A model generated the notes under the pieces. The model ran no database searches. It was not told where the DNA came from and was given only the letters and a program-made list of their open reading frames with translations. A stretch of DNA of 64,000 bases. Origin: Hofstenia miamia (lineage: Eukaryota; Xenacoelomorpha; Acoela; Hofsteniidae). The position numbers were made by a program, and so were the translations under genes. The stretch lies in the NCBI GenBank assembly GCA_900660155.1, contig CABFPE010001141.1, positions 20,069-84,068 of the forward strand, in the 5' to 3' direction. Of the stretch, positions 41,140-53,580 are shown piece by piece (the first letter of the stretch is position 1; each line of letters begins with the position of its first letter).

Positions 41140-41738
41140 CTTTTCTTAGAAAAGTTGTTTGTTATTTCTGACAATTAATTGCAAAATTATATGAATTTTG
41201 TCGATAATGTTTTAAAATTACGTAAAAACTGAACAAACTAAAAAAAGTTCGTGAAAATTTAAGTAACCGTAAACGAAATTGCATCCTGGCCCTGCCTATA
41301 ATACATAAAACCTTTTATTTTTCTTCTGAAAGTCAGATTTATATGTTTAAAATAATTCATTTGGCATGTAGCTAAATAATAAATTACCATTCGTCACCAT
41401 ATCGGTTTCTTTATTAGAAATAAGAATAACGTAAATTTAACAAATTTATGTTTTAACATTTTCACTAGAACATTTTCTATTTTAAGCACATTATATAGAT
41501 GATGATCTCAATAGAATATATTAGCTTCTTGAAAATAGAATCCAAAGCCTTTTAATTTAAAAAAGTTAATACTACAATATAAATGGAAATTCATAATTAA
41601 ATTTACAAAATATAATACAAAATCCAACATAGACAAAATCTACACAGTGTAAAATTTACAAATTAAAACAATTCACCTAAAAGCTATAGTATTGTTCTCC
41701 GATCGAAGCTTTCTAAAAATACAATTACAGAAAACTGA
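41140..41738. other. AT-rich spacer, nothing recognised
   Basis: No coding or repeat structure noticed. Confidence 0.35.
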
Positions 41739-41746
41739 ACTGATAA

Positions 41747-42038
41747 CAGGGTGGGTATGCTTAAAACTATGCTTGCAAAAAACGATTATAAAACAGGTTT
41801 AAAAACGAAAAAATCATTGCGACCGTTTCTAATACTTATCTTGATTCTCCAGCTTAAAACGCATGTTATATAGTTTTGTCTTTTGAGACAAAGATACCGT
41901 AATCTAGAATCATTTTAAAGGTGATCATAAATTCATAAATGGAAAGATATTGTCCCATTTGTTATTTACATATACATGTTCTGCCATAGAATACGTTTAA
42001 AGCGTTTCTTTCATGAAAACTAAAGTCTACCCACCCTG
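41747..42038. mobile_element. hAT-like MITE with CAGGGTGGGTA ends
   Basis: This 292-bp element has inverted ends CAGGGTGGGTATGCTT and CAGGGTGGGTAGACTT, flanked by an 8-bp duplication with one mismatch (ACTGATAA at 41739-41746, ACTGATAT at 42039-42046). It has no coding capacity. Confidence 0.7.
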
Positions 42039-42049
42039 ACTGATATGAC

Positions 42050-44555
42050 ATCAATAACCTTCGAACGTTAGTGCCAGTGTGAGCATGCGTTCAAACACAT
42101 CTTAAAAACATTTAAAAAAAGTCCTTACACTGAGCTTGCAGTAGACAAAATCAAAGTGGATAAAATATTTTATAATAATTTTCAACAAAGTGATTTTTTA
42201 AAACTAGGATTTTTCAGCTAAATGATGCCTATCTGATTCTTAAATCCATATGTAACACTGAAATTGCATTTTCTCAAAGTTCTGACTTAAATTATTGAGA
42301 CAAGGACATTATAATGAATGAAGTCTGCTTAATCAACAACATAACTATTTTTTAAATTAAAACAAATAATCATTGAGCGAGAAAATATCGAAGAAATAAT
42401 ACAAAATAAATGCAAGCCTCAAAATTTTAAATTGAACCTCAGTGATCTTTAAAAAATAGATCCCAAAAAAGACCATTCAGTTTTAATTAAAATTTTAGCT
42501 AGCATGTCTTGATAAATATAGTTATTCTATAGTTTGGAATATTAACGAATGAGATAGTTGGTGCACATGACAAGAGATTCCAACTTTAGAGATTAACAGC
42601 TGAAACAAAAATTGTGCTCAAATACTAATTTCAAATCTATGAAGTAAATATGCAATCATAAGAAAGCATTAAAATTTAAAATCTTAAAGCTTTGGAGATG
42701 TGAAATGTTAAATATTAATGCTCACCAAGGTTTTGAAGTAAATAAAATCGATTACGGGCATATGATAATCTCTCTTTTTGAATAGAATAGAATAAAAAAA
42801 TGTCTAATTTTCTTGAGAACTATCTAAAGAGGTTGTAAAAAGCTAAAGGCTTTTAAGTACTACCGACACAGGAATACATTTTAACTGAAATTTTCATTAT
42901 TATACGAGAACACATTCAGCAATACTGGCGTCAATACCCTAAGGTTTCCGAATTTCTTAATAAGCTTGAATAGAATTTGAAGAAAACGTATTGTATCTTC
43001 AAAGTCATTGTAGGTAAGTTAGTTGAGGTTAAGTAAATTTGAATTAACTATTCTTTAGTGTCTGTCTTTGATTCTAATTAACTTAATTAGTAAGGTTTGA
43101 TAATTGTTTCGAAAAATCTGCACATGCAGTACAAGCAAGCATGATTGCTGCAGTCGTTTGCAACATATAGATCAAATTTGGTGTCTCTTATACTGTCTTG
43201 TCAACTACCATAAACGTTGCTAACTGAATCGAAAATCTGCACTTGTGAGTACCGATGCTCATGACAACAAGACTTACTCAACATTAGCATGAATGGCCAT
43301 TTTTGAGGTTTATTATGAAAGTGATATAATTCAAATAAACCGTCTAGTCTCGTACTATAAGGGGGATTTCCTAATTTATAGTATTTTTGAAAAAAAACAC
43401 TGTGAACTTTATCAAACTAATGAATGAAATGCTTGAGATTTTTAGAAATAGTTTAATTATAAATTTTAGACAGGAAATTTAGCGAAGAATGAAATCTTGA
43501 ATTCGATTCTATTAGTACTATTATTATACGACATCGTTTGGAAGAAGAAGCTAGGATCTCTGCAAAAGCAGTGCATTTAAAGAAATAATAAAAGAATAGT
43601 CGCACTGAATGACGCTGTGTTTCATTAAGTTTAATCCAAACACTTTAACATCTATAACCGTATATTAATTACACAAAAAACACCAGGGTATCACAATAAA
43701 AGAATTTGGCTTTGTTACAAGCAATGACAAAGACAACTATTTCTGGCAATGACAATAATATTCACAGCGTGCAGCAATTTCTCATAGTGAACACTTCAAA
43801 CGAAGTTACTCGAATTGGAAGGATGAAAAAACAAATTAATAGAAATGAAACCGAGAACTGCTGATGATAAGGTTCCTTGTATAATTGATTGAATTGATAT
43901 GATATAAAACGTTGAAAATGTGAGATAACGATAAGTTTTCTAATTTTATTAAAAATTAGTAGCCAATTGTTATTCTACATATTTTATGGTATTAGACATA
44001 CAGATTTTCCTTTCTCAATCAAAATGACACTTAGTTATAATCTTAGACACGCTCTATCCAATTAATGTTCATTATTCAAAATACCAAGGTGGTCGAATAC
44101 ATATTTCCAGTACTGTACTTTAAGGTTGAAAATGCAAAATCTGAAACGTATAATATTTCGATGACAACAAATATTAAGTGACAGTATTTTCATATGGAAT
44201 TATTTGATCTTTCTTAGAAAAGTCGTTAGCACTGACGAACATTACCAAGATAGATTGCATCATTTGCCAACAGATGTTTGTTTATCAGTTCTTTTTACTA
44301 AAATCAAATGCTGAAATAATCAACTCAAGTAATTAAGCTGGTCTTTTTTTCCAGCTACTTCAAGGCATGTGCACCAAAATTACAAAATAAAACTGTTTTG
44401 TTATTCTCTTAACAATATTCTTTCGATTTCATTTGAGAGAAAATAATTCCAATCAACGTGCAATGCTTGACATTGCATTGCATACACATGTCAAATAGCA
44501 AGGAATTTCATACCTATAAAGCTTTATAGCATATGAGATTTGTAACCCTTACTCG
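42050..44555. other. AT-rich spacer, nothing recognised
   Basis: There is no ORF of note in 2.5 kb. A short phrase close to TCGAAAAATCTGCAC occurs twice (near 43110 and 43230), too short to interpret. Confidence 0.35.
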
Positions 44556-44559
44556 ACAC

Positions 44560-47109
44560 TTAACCCTATAAGCTCTGAGTACACAATTGTGTACATTAAA
44601 TTTAAAAGTTTGTAGCAGCTACACAGTGTTATAATATTTGCATCCAAAATATTTCTAGCGAATAGGAACGCGCCTTTGTATTAACGTATTAAAATTTGAA
44701 AATTTTACATGCATGACGCCATTTAACAACGCTATTGTTTATCATTATTTTTATATTGATTATAATGGAAAGACGACCACGTGCTGCTGCTACAAGAAAG
44801 TTTTAATTTTACCAAAAATTTAAACTAATTCTAGTTTAACCATGTCATTCAGAAAATTAAAAAATATATACAAGATACTATATTTCTAAATTCGTAGGAC
44901 TTGATTTTTTAACCGTACACATTTGTGTACTACAGGATGTCTTGTAGTTTTTTTCAAATTTATTTTTACTGTTGTTACTTTTATAGCATTCTATCTAACA
45001 AATTATACGGGACTTTTATATTATTTTTTGCACTAAAAGCATAAATAAGAGAATATAAAAATACAATTTAGCAATCGATGTTTTTTATGCAATGCATTTT
45101 GCAAGAGGGTTGGCCAATTATTATGTCAGGAATCACAGCCTGATGATCGACCCTTTTTGAGAACTGTACTATAAAAAATTCGCACTAAGATGCTAGAACA
45201 ATGTATGCATATAGTTTCTTGTGAATCAAGTTTTTAGCTAACTTTACTTATTGGACTTATTAGATAACTCTGATATAACGAGGAACCTACTCCTCGTTTG
45301 GACAATAGCTATTCAGATAATGATTCTATTGGAGAAGATATTTTCAACAATAAAGAGAATGCTGACCCTCTTCCTCAAATATCAAGAGCCACTTTATGGA
45401 GAGTTCAAAATGAATTTCCTCTACTTTTCAAAGACCAACATCCAGATTTTGACTATTAAATTTACAACGAAATGTCACCCAGTGATATATTTGGATTTTT
45501 TATAAAAGGAATGTGCTGAATGGACTAAATATAGTTTCTGTTAAAAAACAACAGTATCTATTGATACCAATGGTTGCGAACTTAAACTATTATCGGGCAT
45601 TCTTCTTTTGTCTGGTTTTTTAAGGTTTCCTCAGTTGCGGTTGCATTGGCAAAGTGGCTATTCCATTTCAATAATTTCTGAACGAATTTCTAGAGATAGA
45701 TTCTTCAGATTGCGAAGCATGCTACATCTTTGTAGTTTAGAACCAAATCCAGCAGACACATTTTGGAAGGTTAGACCTCTGATCAAAGCATTGCAAGATG
45801 GCGTTAGATCTTTGCCAAGGGATTTGAAAGTTGCAATTAATGAACAGATGATCCCAGTTGTTGGACGCTGTCCTTCAAAGCAATATATAAAAGCCAAACG
45901 GACACCTTGGGCATAAAAAACTTTGTTTTGGCAGCACCAGATGGACTTGTTCTAGATTTTGAATTTTATGAAGGAAAAGCGACTATGAGCGACAACACGA
46001 AAACAGTAGGGAGATGGTTGTGTCAAATTTACTCAAAACCTACGGAAACAAACCTTGCGTTCATGTATTTAGAGATAGATTTTATACATTAGTCAAACTA
46101 TGCAGAGTGCTTTGAGCAGAAATATTTCCCTAACAGGGAAAGCTCAAATCAATCGATTAGATGGTGCAGCATCAAAACTGCCAACAGATAAATAAATGCA
46201 AAGAGGAGATAGTATTACGGTAGTTTCTGAAGACAGCATATCAGTAAGTAAATGGATGGACAAAAAATCTGTAATATTGGTTTCTAGTGCGATAGGAAAA
46301 GAACCTATTACAAAATGTAAAAGATTTGATAGAGGGACAAAGCAAAAAAGGATATTGATCAACCACCAGTTGTTCGTTATTAGAACAAATTTATAGTTGG
46401 CATAGATCTACATGACCAAATGTTAGCAACCTACCGGATATTCAGCAAATCAAAGAAATGGCCTGTTAAGGTATTTTCGCACATCATTGCCAGTGCTGCT
46501 GTTAATTCATGGATTTTGAATGATCGAATAAGGCGAATGAATAAAGAAAAAACTTTACGATATGCCAATTTTTTTAAAACTCCGGCCACAAGCTTTTAAT
46601 TCAAGTTGGAACAGTTCCCAAAGTTGGCAGACAATGAATGTCATCCTCTGTTTTAAAACGAACAAGATTAGCAGTCCGAAATCCACCAAACGATAGCCGA
46701 TATGACCAAATTGGTCATTTTCCTGAGCATATTGACAGTAATTTTGATTCAAAGTGTAGAATGGAGACATGTACTGGAAGACGCCGTATACAGTGTTTGA
46801 AATGTAATGTTTTTCTTTGCCTCTCAAAACAAAACAACTGTTTTATTGCTTATCATACTCATTGATTAATGTTTTTATATTCTTTTTTGATATTTTGTTA
46901 TTTCTTTTCTTTGTTTAATAAATTTTTATAAAATTCATTTGTTACTTAATCCTAAGGTACAACATTGTGTACCTATATTGTATGGTATGTCTGCAACATT
47001 TTAATTCAACCATGTAGAAACATTAAAACCATCACAAAGGTCATGCCATAAAAACGCCATATGTAATCACTAACGTCGCATTATCAATACCTGGGTCTCA
47101 AAGGGTATC
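44560..47109 (+). mobile_element. piggyBac transposon relic 2
   Basis: The left end is TTAACCCTATAAGC at 44560. The right end reads inward ACCCTTTGAGAC with its TTAA degraded to TATC (47106-47109). Palindromes lie at 44579-44594 (GTACACAATTGTGTAC), 44915-44930 (GTACACATTTGTGTAC) and 46956-46973 (GGTACAACATTGTGTACC), 19 and 355 bp from the left end and 136 bp from the right end. A broken transposase is between them. Confidence 0.7.
45251..46865 (+). pseudogene. piggyBac transposase, broken
   Basis: The N-terminal acidic part and the pre-core are frameshifted around 45251-45600. A clean stretch at 45608-45916 has ISRDRFFRLRSMLHL, DTFWKVRPLI and AINEQMIPVVGRCPSKQYIK. The family normally has D-E-x-M-I-P here, so the first catalytic Asp reads Asn in this copy. 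The next frame (45907-46092) gives GIKNFVLAAPDGLVLDFEFY. The C-terminal cysteine-rich domain is at 46638-46865 (CRMETC, RRRIQCLKCNVFLC, CFIAYH). Multiple frameshifts and the Asp-to-Asn change make it inactive. It is a different lineage from relic 1. Confidence 0.8.
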
Positions 47110-47300
47110 CAATTCTGTCAATAGATAATCTTGGGTATAAACTTCCATGCTACAACATGTTAATTAAGTTGAAAAGTATTAATAGTTATTGAAATACAGA
47201 AGAAAATAGAATATAGTGTGAAAAATAGCTAAAGTATGTGAACAAAAAGTCGAAACAAATTAAGAATGAAAGTTGAGTTTTGATCAAACAAGCAAAGTAA

Positions 47301-47746
47301 AGTAGCGTACACACTTACAACTTTGTGCACAACTTTTTCGTTGAATTATATTTATTGTTATTTTTAAAATTTAAATCTATCAGTAAAATTGACTACATGC
47401 AATACAATCAAGCAGTCTAAAGAAAGAAGACCTCGTTTTGAAAGGGTCTTGCGTAATTTTAATCAGTTATGTAAATAATAGTGCGCGATTAAATTCTTTC
47501 TCTGTGAGAAACGACAAAATCGTAATACATTAATTAAAAGTTCACAACAAAGTTGGAATCGCGTACACACAACTTTTCTTTTGCGCCTAATTAAATCGCG
47601 AAAGGTTGTGCGCAAAAGTTGAACCAAATAACTCTCCAAATTAGTCTTACAACAAAGTTGGAATCGCATACACACTTACAACGTTTCTTGTGCGCCTCAT
47701 TAAATCAAGAGAGGTTGCGCGCAAAGTTGTAAGTGTGTACGCTACT
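47301..47746. mobile_element. MITE with 3-bp TAA duplication (PIF/Harbinger-like)
   Basis: This 446-bp element has inverted ends of about 33 bp starting AGTAGCGTACACACTTACAA with two mismatches further in. It is flanked by TAA at 47298-47300 and 47747-47749. The right half holds two related units of about 110 bp starting near 47545 and 47647 (each with AAAGTTGGAATCGC and TTGCGCCT/TGTGCGCC phrases). The 3-bp T-W-A duplication suggests PIF/Harbinger. Confidence 0.65.
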
Positions 47747-47754
47747 TAAGAAAC

Positions 47755-48160
47755 TATGTTATGAAATGTTGAAAAAGAATGATGTGCAAGCTCTTTTGAA
47801 AACCTACCTCATTTTGAAAATATGCCAAATAATCCCTATAACGGCATATTTAATTATAAAAAATTTCAGAAGCTTAAAGTGTAGACATACACTAACATGT
47901 CGAAAATCAAAAGTTAAAATAAATTCATATATATATATATATGATTTCATATAAATAACTGAAGCTTTCAATTTAAACAAAATTCAAAACCAATAATAAT
48001 TCCAAACTGACCGATGAGAAACTTGCATTGAATTAGAGAAGCATTAAACAAATTGATTGGTCATATTAAAATGATCGATTATAGAAATCGTGAACTACTC
48101 GGTTATTTATAAGGCAAATATTTGAAGCAAACTTTCAATAAAATAACTCTGAGACAATAA
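47755..48160. other. Spacer, nothing recognised
   Basis: It lies downstream of the last visible exon of the Lys/Ser-rich gene. A short (TA)n is at 47927-47942. A further exon may lie here or beyond but was not identified. Confidence 0.3.
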
Positions 48161-48204
48161 ATTTAAATTGCATTTATTCTTGATGTAAACATTAAAAGTC
48201 TCAC

Positions 48205-49296
48205 CTTTTTCTTGTGATCAACATCATTTTCGACTTCTTCATTTATTGTGACCTTTTTTTTCTTTTTTGATTTGGAATCTTTATGATCCTCATTGTCTGA
48301 ATCCTCGTCTTCAGACTTGTTCTTTTTCTTCAGACTCGATTTACTTTTTAGTTTTTTATCTTTAGATTTAGAATTCGACTTATTGTTTTCACTGGAACTC
48401 TCGTCCTCACTTCCGCTATCCTCTTTTCTAGATTTCTTATCTTTCTTAGCCTTCTTGGAAGATTTCTTTTCTTTATCAGTAACATCTATCTCACTATCAC
48501 TATCATCTTCATTGTTTTGAGTTTTACTAGACTTTTTATTCTTTGAAGTTTTATCGTTTTTAGAAGATTTTTTACCCAATTCAGCTTTAACCTTTTCTGA
48601 ATCTTTTTCGGTTTTTTTATCAGACTTCTTTACTTCCTTTTTCTTACTAGATTTAGATTCTTCTTCACTATCATCATCCTCACTAACATTTTTGTTTTCA
48701 TTTTGCTTCTCATTTTTACTCTTACTTTTACTAGATTCTTTATCAGTTTTAGAATTTTTCTTTTTTGATTTTTCATTGACGTCGTTCTTTTCCTTTTGTG
48801 ACTTTTTAGACTTCTCCTTTCCCCCTGCTTCATCTACTTCGCTTTCATCAGTCTCTTCATCGCTTTTATGTTTCTCTTTTGAAGACTTTTTAGATTTTTC
48901 CTTTTCTTTGTCCTTGCTCTTCTTTTTAGACTTTTCATTATCGGTTTTGTCCTTTTTGGATTTCTTAGATTTATCCTTACTGCTAAGTTGTGTTTCTTCT
49001 ATTTCACTTTCATCAGCAGATTCCTGCTCCCTCTTATTTTTTCCATTTGCAGACTTTTTCGAATTTTCCTTACCTTTTTTATTGGAATTTTTGGATTTTT
49101 TCTTAGATTTCGAGCTTTTACTCTCCTTCTCATCTGAACTCTCACTTTCAAAAAACTTTCCCTGACTTTTCTTAACTGATTTTTCTTCTACCGATTTCTT
49201 TTTAGATTTCTTCTTATTTTTCTTATTATCTTCCTCATCCGATTTCGGAATATCATCAGAATCAAAGGGCGTTACTTCATCTTTTTTAGACTTTTT
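48205..49296 (-). CDS. Lys/Ser/Glu-rich protein, large exon (exon 5 of those seen)
   Basis: This is a 1092-nt exon open for all 364 codons with no methionine, so an ATG-based search misses most of it. The acceptor is AG at 49298-49297. The donor is AAG followed by GTGAGA at 48204, a strong consensus. The protein is a low-complexity mix of Lys, Ser, Glu and Asp with repeated KSKK, SDEE and EKSKKS phrases and no hydrophobic core. It is probably disordered and nuclear, but that is inference from composition. Phase 0 at both ends joins it correctly to the 26-nt microexon upstream. The gene continues beyond 48205, but no further exon was found. The 138-codon tail that reads through the donor to 48163 is likely intronic. 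Confidence 0.7.
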
Positions 49297-49309
49297 CTAA
49301 ACATTATCA

Positions 49310-49855
49310 ATACTTTAAAAGTTTGTTTTCATTTACATAATAGAACTTAACATTAGTACACAAGCGCAATCTATATATAAAGACGTTCAGCCCTCAAGTA
49401 TATCAATTAATATGCTGGCTAGTTTGGATATCAAACTGCTCTTTTCAGGCAATCTCACAGATAAAGACGAATGAAAATATCAAAAGCAATCTACATGCAT
49501 TATCATCCAGCAAAATATTAATGGTCAAACTTGAAGGCTTAATGTTCGACTGGATCGCCGTATATATGGCTCGCTCTTGCTAAAGGGCAACCATTAGAGT
49601 TTTGAATTGATTTGACCGACAACCATTACGAAGAGACACTCCTGCTAAAACATAATAATTTATTAATTGGTGCGAAGCTCCTACTCCACATATAATAAAA
49701 TCAAACTCAAACAATCTTGAAAGTCGTTCATGCTAAAGCACCATAGCGAACTACCATGAATCATTGAATGGGTAGACTTCGTTAAATGGGTATACGATCA
49801 AATGCGATTAATTGCGTTTAAACATAAAAAATGGACATAAAAATTAAATATACAG
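49310..49855. other. Intron sequence of the Lys/Ser-rich gene
   Basis: No repeat or ORF was recognised. It is inferred to be intronic (minus strand). Confidence 0.4.
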
Positions 49856-49863
49856 TCTTATAT

Positions 49864-50646
49864 TAGTGCTGTGCGTCCAAATATACTTTAACCGGATTAG
49901 CCGGACAGGATTTCTTCTTAACTGGTTTTTAACCGGTTTTAACCGGATCTTTAAAAATTAGTGTCATATTCAACTTAAAAAAAGTTTCTATTTCTTAAAT
50001 CAGATTAATAAAAATTACGCCAATTACATTATTATTATTGGGCAGATGGTAAAATTTCATATACACTAATATCGTACCTTAGAGAAAAATTTTACTAATT
50101 TCTCCAAGTACTATGAGTCAGTTCAAACGCTACCCGGTATTGGTGGAAGTAAACATACATCTGTCAAAATAAAATCCATATATATATATATATATATATA
50201 TTCTTCGGCATCTTACACATGAAACTTTTATAAAGCAAAATTTAATGAAAGAAATGTATGTAGTTCCCTAAAATGGTGATAAAGGAATAGAATAAGAAAT
50301 TTAGAGTTTCATGAATGATTGAAAATAGTCTATCAACAACAATGCGAATTCAAACATCATTTTCTCACAAATTTGATAAGCTTTTTAAAATGGTGGATGC
50401 ATTATTGCAATTTCATAACTGGAAGGGCAAAAATGTAGATTAGAATTACAACAGGAATACTTGCACTCTTTCTTACCAATTCTATTGTTTTGTAATACTT
50501 CAATCATTGTAATCAATAAATTTTGAAAGTCAACCATAGAATTTTTTAACCGGATTTTAACGTGATTTACAGGCTCCTTCAGAATAACCTGATTTAACAG
50601 GACCGGGTCGGCTTAACCGATTTTAACCTGGCCAGATCCAGCACTA
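49864..50646. mobile_element. hAT-like MITE with TAGTGCTG ends
   Basis: This 783-bp element has ends TAGTGCTG and its complement, flanked by an 8-bp duplication with one mismatch (TCTTATAT at 49856-49863, CCTTATAT at 50647-50654). Both subterminal zones repeat TTAACCGG-type motifs. A (TA)n run is inside at 50179-50200. It lies in an intron of the Lys/Ser-rich gene. Confidence 0.7.
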
Positions 50647-51595
50647 CCTTATATATCAGGAACTGCAATTGTACAAACAAGTAAGTAAAATACAACTTAA
50701 TCATCAGCCATGTTAATTTTAATTTGGTTCCTTGAAGTAGTTTACAAAGTTCTTATTGTCAAAAGTTAAAAATCAGAAAATTGTGTTTTTCTCAGCAAAT
50801 ACTGCAAAAGAAATGTTAAAAAACTTTGAAATTTTGTCTAAGTAGTGACTTCCATGCATGTATCATCTCATTAAATTGTACAATTATATTCAAAATTTAC
50901 ATCAATTCATTGCTGTAGAGAGTAAATTTGTATGAATGAATATATGAAGAAAGCCCATGATATAAAACTCAAATTTCATGCTATTTCATCGATATCGTAT
51001 CGTGTTAAAAGGTTAGCATCGCCTGGCCTCTTGCGCATAGTTTGACAATTCACCAAAAGCGTTTCTTCTTACTCCAACTTTTCCGATTTGTGTTTTCGAA
51101 ATAAGAGTGAAAATTAATCAAAGTTAGAGTATATGTTATTTACACTGCTTACAAAATTACCATTTCAAAAGATATGTATTCCTAAATTATAAGTAGCGAT
51201 GATGAAACCCAACTCATTCACCGACGTGGAAGTAACAATTTTAGAATTTTGGAGCATCATGAATAATTATGTGCAAATATAGGGACTCAATGTTCAGGAA
51301 GTCGGGTTTGAAAAAAGAATCAATGACGTTTATAAATCTTTACAGAACATTTCAATAAATAAACACACTTACTACAAAAGCACTAAACAGTTCCAACAAA
51401 TATCAGTGCACATTCAGTGCTATCAAAAGCAACATGCAGTGAGGAATGTAAAGGCAAAAGTGCTTATACAATAATAAAATTATTCTTGACTACGAAAACA
51501 CTGTGTTCATCTCTATGTTAAATTTACAAACGGGTTTTAAAAAGGAATGTACACATAATTTCCATTTGGAAATATGCAATCATACATACAAATAC

Positions 51596-51621
51596 CTTTT
51601 TCTTTTCACTCTTCGCTTCGT
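51596..51621 (-). CDS. 26-nt microexon of the Lys/Ser-rich gene
   Basis: The acceptor is TTTAG (AG at 51623-51622) and the donor is GTATTTG from 51595. With one base carried over from the upstream exon it encodes DEAKSEKKK and ends on a codon boundary. This is exactly the phase needed for the large exon at 49296. Its sequence also matches the composition of the rest of the protein. Confidence 0.55.
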
Positions 51622-51839
51622 CTAAATATACATAAAATTTAATGAAATCATTAAAATAAATTTAGTATATATGTGAACTACAAACAACATGCTGAAATAA
51701 CGCATGTACATTGTACATGTATACAACACCTAAAATTTAAGTTGTCATCTGAAGTTAAATTACTAAAATGAAATTTACAAATAATAGATTTTGTTTGCAA
51801 CTGTAACAGAACTTAAGGGACAACGTTATATTTGTGCCA

Positions 51840-52110
51840 TACTAGGTCGGGCGCCCACATTAGGGAGATGTTGCGCGTAAATCTATCATATTGCTCTTGG
51901 AGGCAGCTACCAGATTCGAGCGCGGTCTTGACAACTTGTTAGCAACATCGATAATGATAACTACTTTCTTGGGAGATTACATAGAAACAGCAACACCTCC
52001 CTGATGAGTGCGGGGCCTTTCGGGGATACTGATTTAGTTGGGGAATTTTAAGGGAGATTGCAATTATCTTGTTGGGCGTCATTCTCAAAATTTGTGAGCC
52101 CAGCCTTATA
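51840..52110. other. GC-richer intronic patch
   Basis: It is clearly less AT-rich than its surroundings, with inversely related phrases (AGGGAGATGTTG near 51865, CAACACCTCCCT near 51990). It is possibly a remnant of a DNA element, but no ends could be defined. Confidence 0.25.
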
Positions 52111-52165
52111 AAAGAAATTGACTAATACACCTATTTACTTCCACTTAAGATAATGCAAATGCATG

Positions 52166-52187
52166 TACAGTCAACCCTCGATTTCCC
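52166..52187 (+). repeat. pogo/Tigger-like terminal repeat, solitary
   Basis: TA followed by CAGTCAACCCTCGATTTC closely resembles the terminal repeat of Tigger-type (pogo) elements, which duplicate TA. No matching right end was found. Confidence 0.35.
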
Positions 52188-52743
52188 TAGGGATATGCCC
52201 CAACTAGAAAATTCGTAAAATCAAGATCGTAACCACATTAATCTATTTATTAAGCACCAACAGCGCTGGAAGCATATCAGAGATGCGGTTCGTTTTAAAC
52301 GCATTGGAAAAAAGCAATGAAGCCGACGTTTTGTTCAGAACATCAAGATATTTTCACACTTCCCAAATCAATTTAAGTCAGTTACCACAGTAAAAGTGTG
52401 ACTGATAATTGCAAAATGTTTACTATACTTAAATCACATGCTTGAACTGGAGAAATTTCTTGAACTCGATTCGGTATCAACTACCGCTCATTGCCTTAAG
52501 TATTAGAATAAAAAATTTTATTAGCAATAACAACTGTTTTCAATCAGACATTTCACATCCTGTATATCGCAAATCCCTTTTCATCGTCAAAAACAACATA
52601 ATAATTCTATAGAAATGTTTACAAAATTTGTCTAAAAATCAATCTCAAACATAAGTCGAAATTTCCAATCTTAATTCGCTTTATGATTCGGGATTAGTAA
52701 ATTTAAAGCAGAAATAAATTTGAATGATGGGAAATGAACCTAC

Positions 52744-52761
52744 CAGTTTTCTTGGACTTTT
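52744..52761 (-). CDS. 18-nt microexon of the Lys/Ser-rich gene
   Basis: The acceptor is TTTCTTAG and the donor is GTAGGT from 52743. It keeps phase 1 (18 nt) and encodes EKSKKT when joined to the flanking bases, in keeping with the protein's composition. Confidence 0.5.
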
Positions 52762-53049
52762 CTAAGAAAATATATTAGACAATCAATTACTTAAAACACT
52801 TACTCTTGGAAAATACAGAAAACATTGATTTCTTCGAATTTGATTCTAAACATCACCTTACAAGGCCTTGGAAATGGAATGAAATTAATAAAATATAGGA
52901 TTGAATATTAACAACGACCTTAATAAAATGAATTATATTAATATCTTATGGCTAGGGGGGTATAGCAAAAATCTTAATGTATAATGTATGTACTCTTGCA
53001 GTTTAGATACTCTCTAAGTTGTACGTTTTGAATTTCTATGCAGATATAA

Positions 53050-53580
53050 TCTAAAAAAGCAAAATCCGACAATTTTTTGTTTTTTATATTTTCCCAACCA
53101 TTGCATCACAAAAACGCGTATTTTATATACAAATTCTTTTAAACTTTTTAGTGAATTAATTTTATAAATTTTTGAGTTATCTATATATTCAACTAACAAA
53201 TTTGTTGTTGCAACCTGACAATTGTTGCGTTTTCAAAAGCCCCAACCACTGCAATATATATAAATATATGTTTCTATCTATAACTTGCATTATGTGACAG
53301 AGCTCATTAATTCTATTAATTTTTATTATACTTACATATTAAACAAATAATTTTTTATTGTGACCTGACAATTGTTGGTTTCTTAAAAGTTCCCAACTCC
53401 AACAATAAATCAACATGATTTTTTCCTCTATGCATTGCTTTATAAGGCATATTTCATTAATCGTATTAATTATTTTTATTTTTTATATTAAAAAAATGAT
53501 CTTTTGCTACAACCTGGCAAACATGGGTTTTTTATAAGTTTTAAACTTCTACAACATTAAATTTCTGATATATCCCACAT
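53050..53580 (+). repeat. Degenerate tandem repeat, about 149-bp period
   Basis: Four units each contain a phrase near CCTGACAATTGTTG followed by a CCCAAC-containing segment. The phrase is at 53066, 53214, 53364 and 53513, giving spacings of 148-150 bp. The array lies just 5' of the LINE that begins near 53.6 kb. Confidence 0.55.

Noticed and set aside
48692-49165. 157-codon Ser/Phe/Leu-rich plus-strand ORF
   Set aside because: Antisense of the Lys/Ser-rich exon. Lys codons read as Phe on the other strand.
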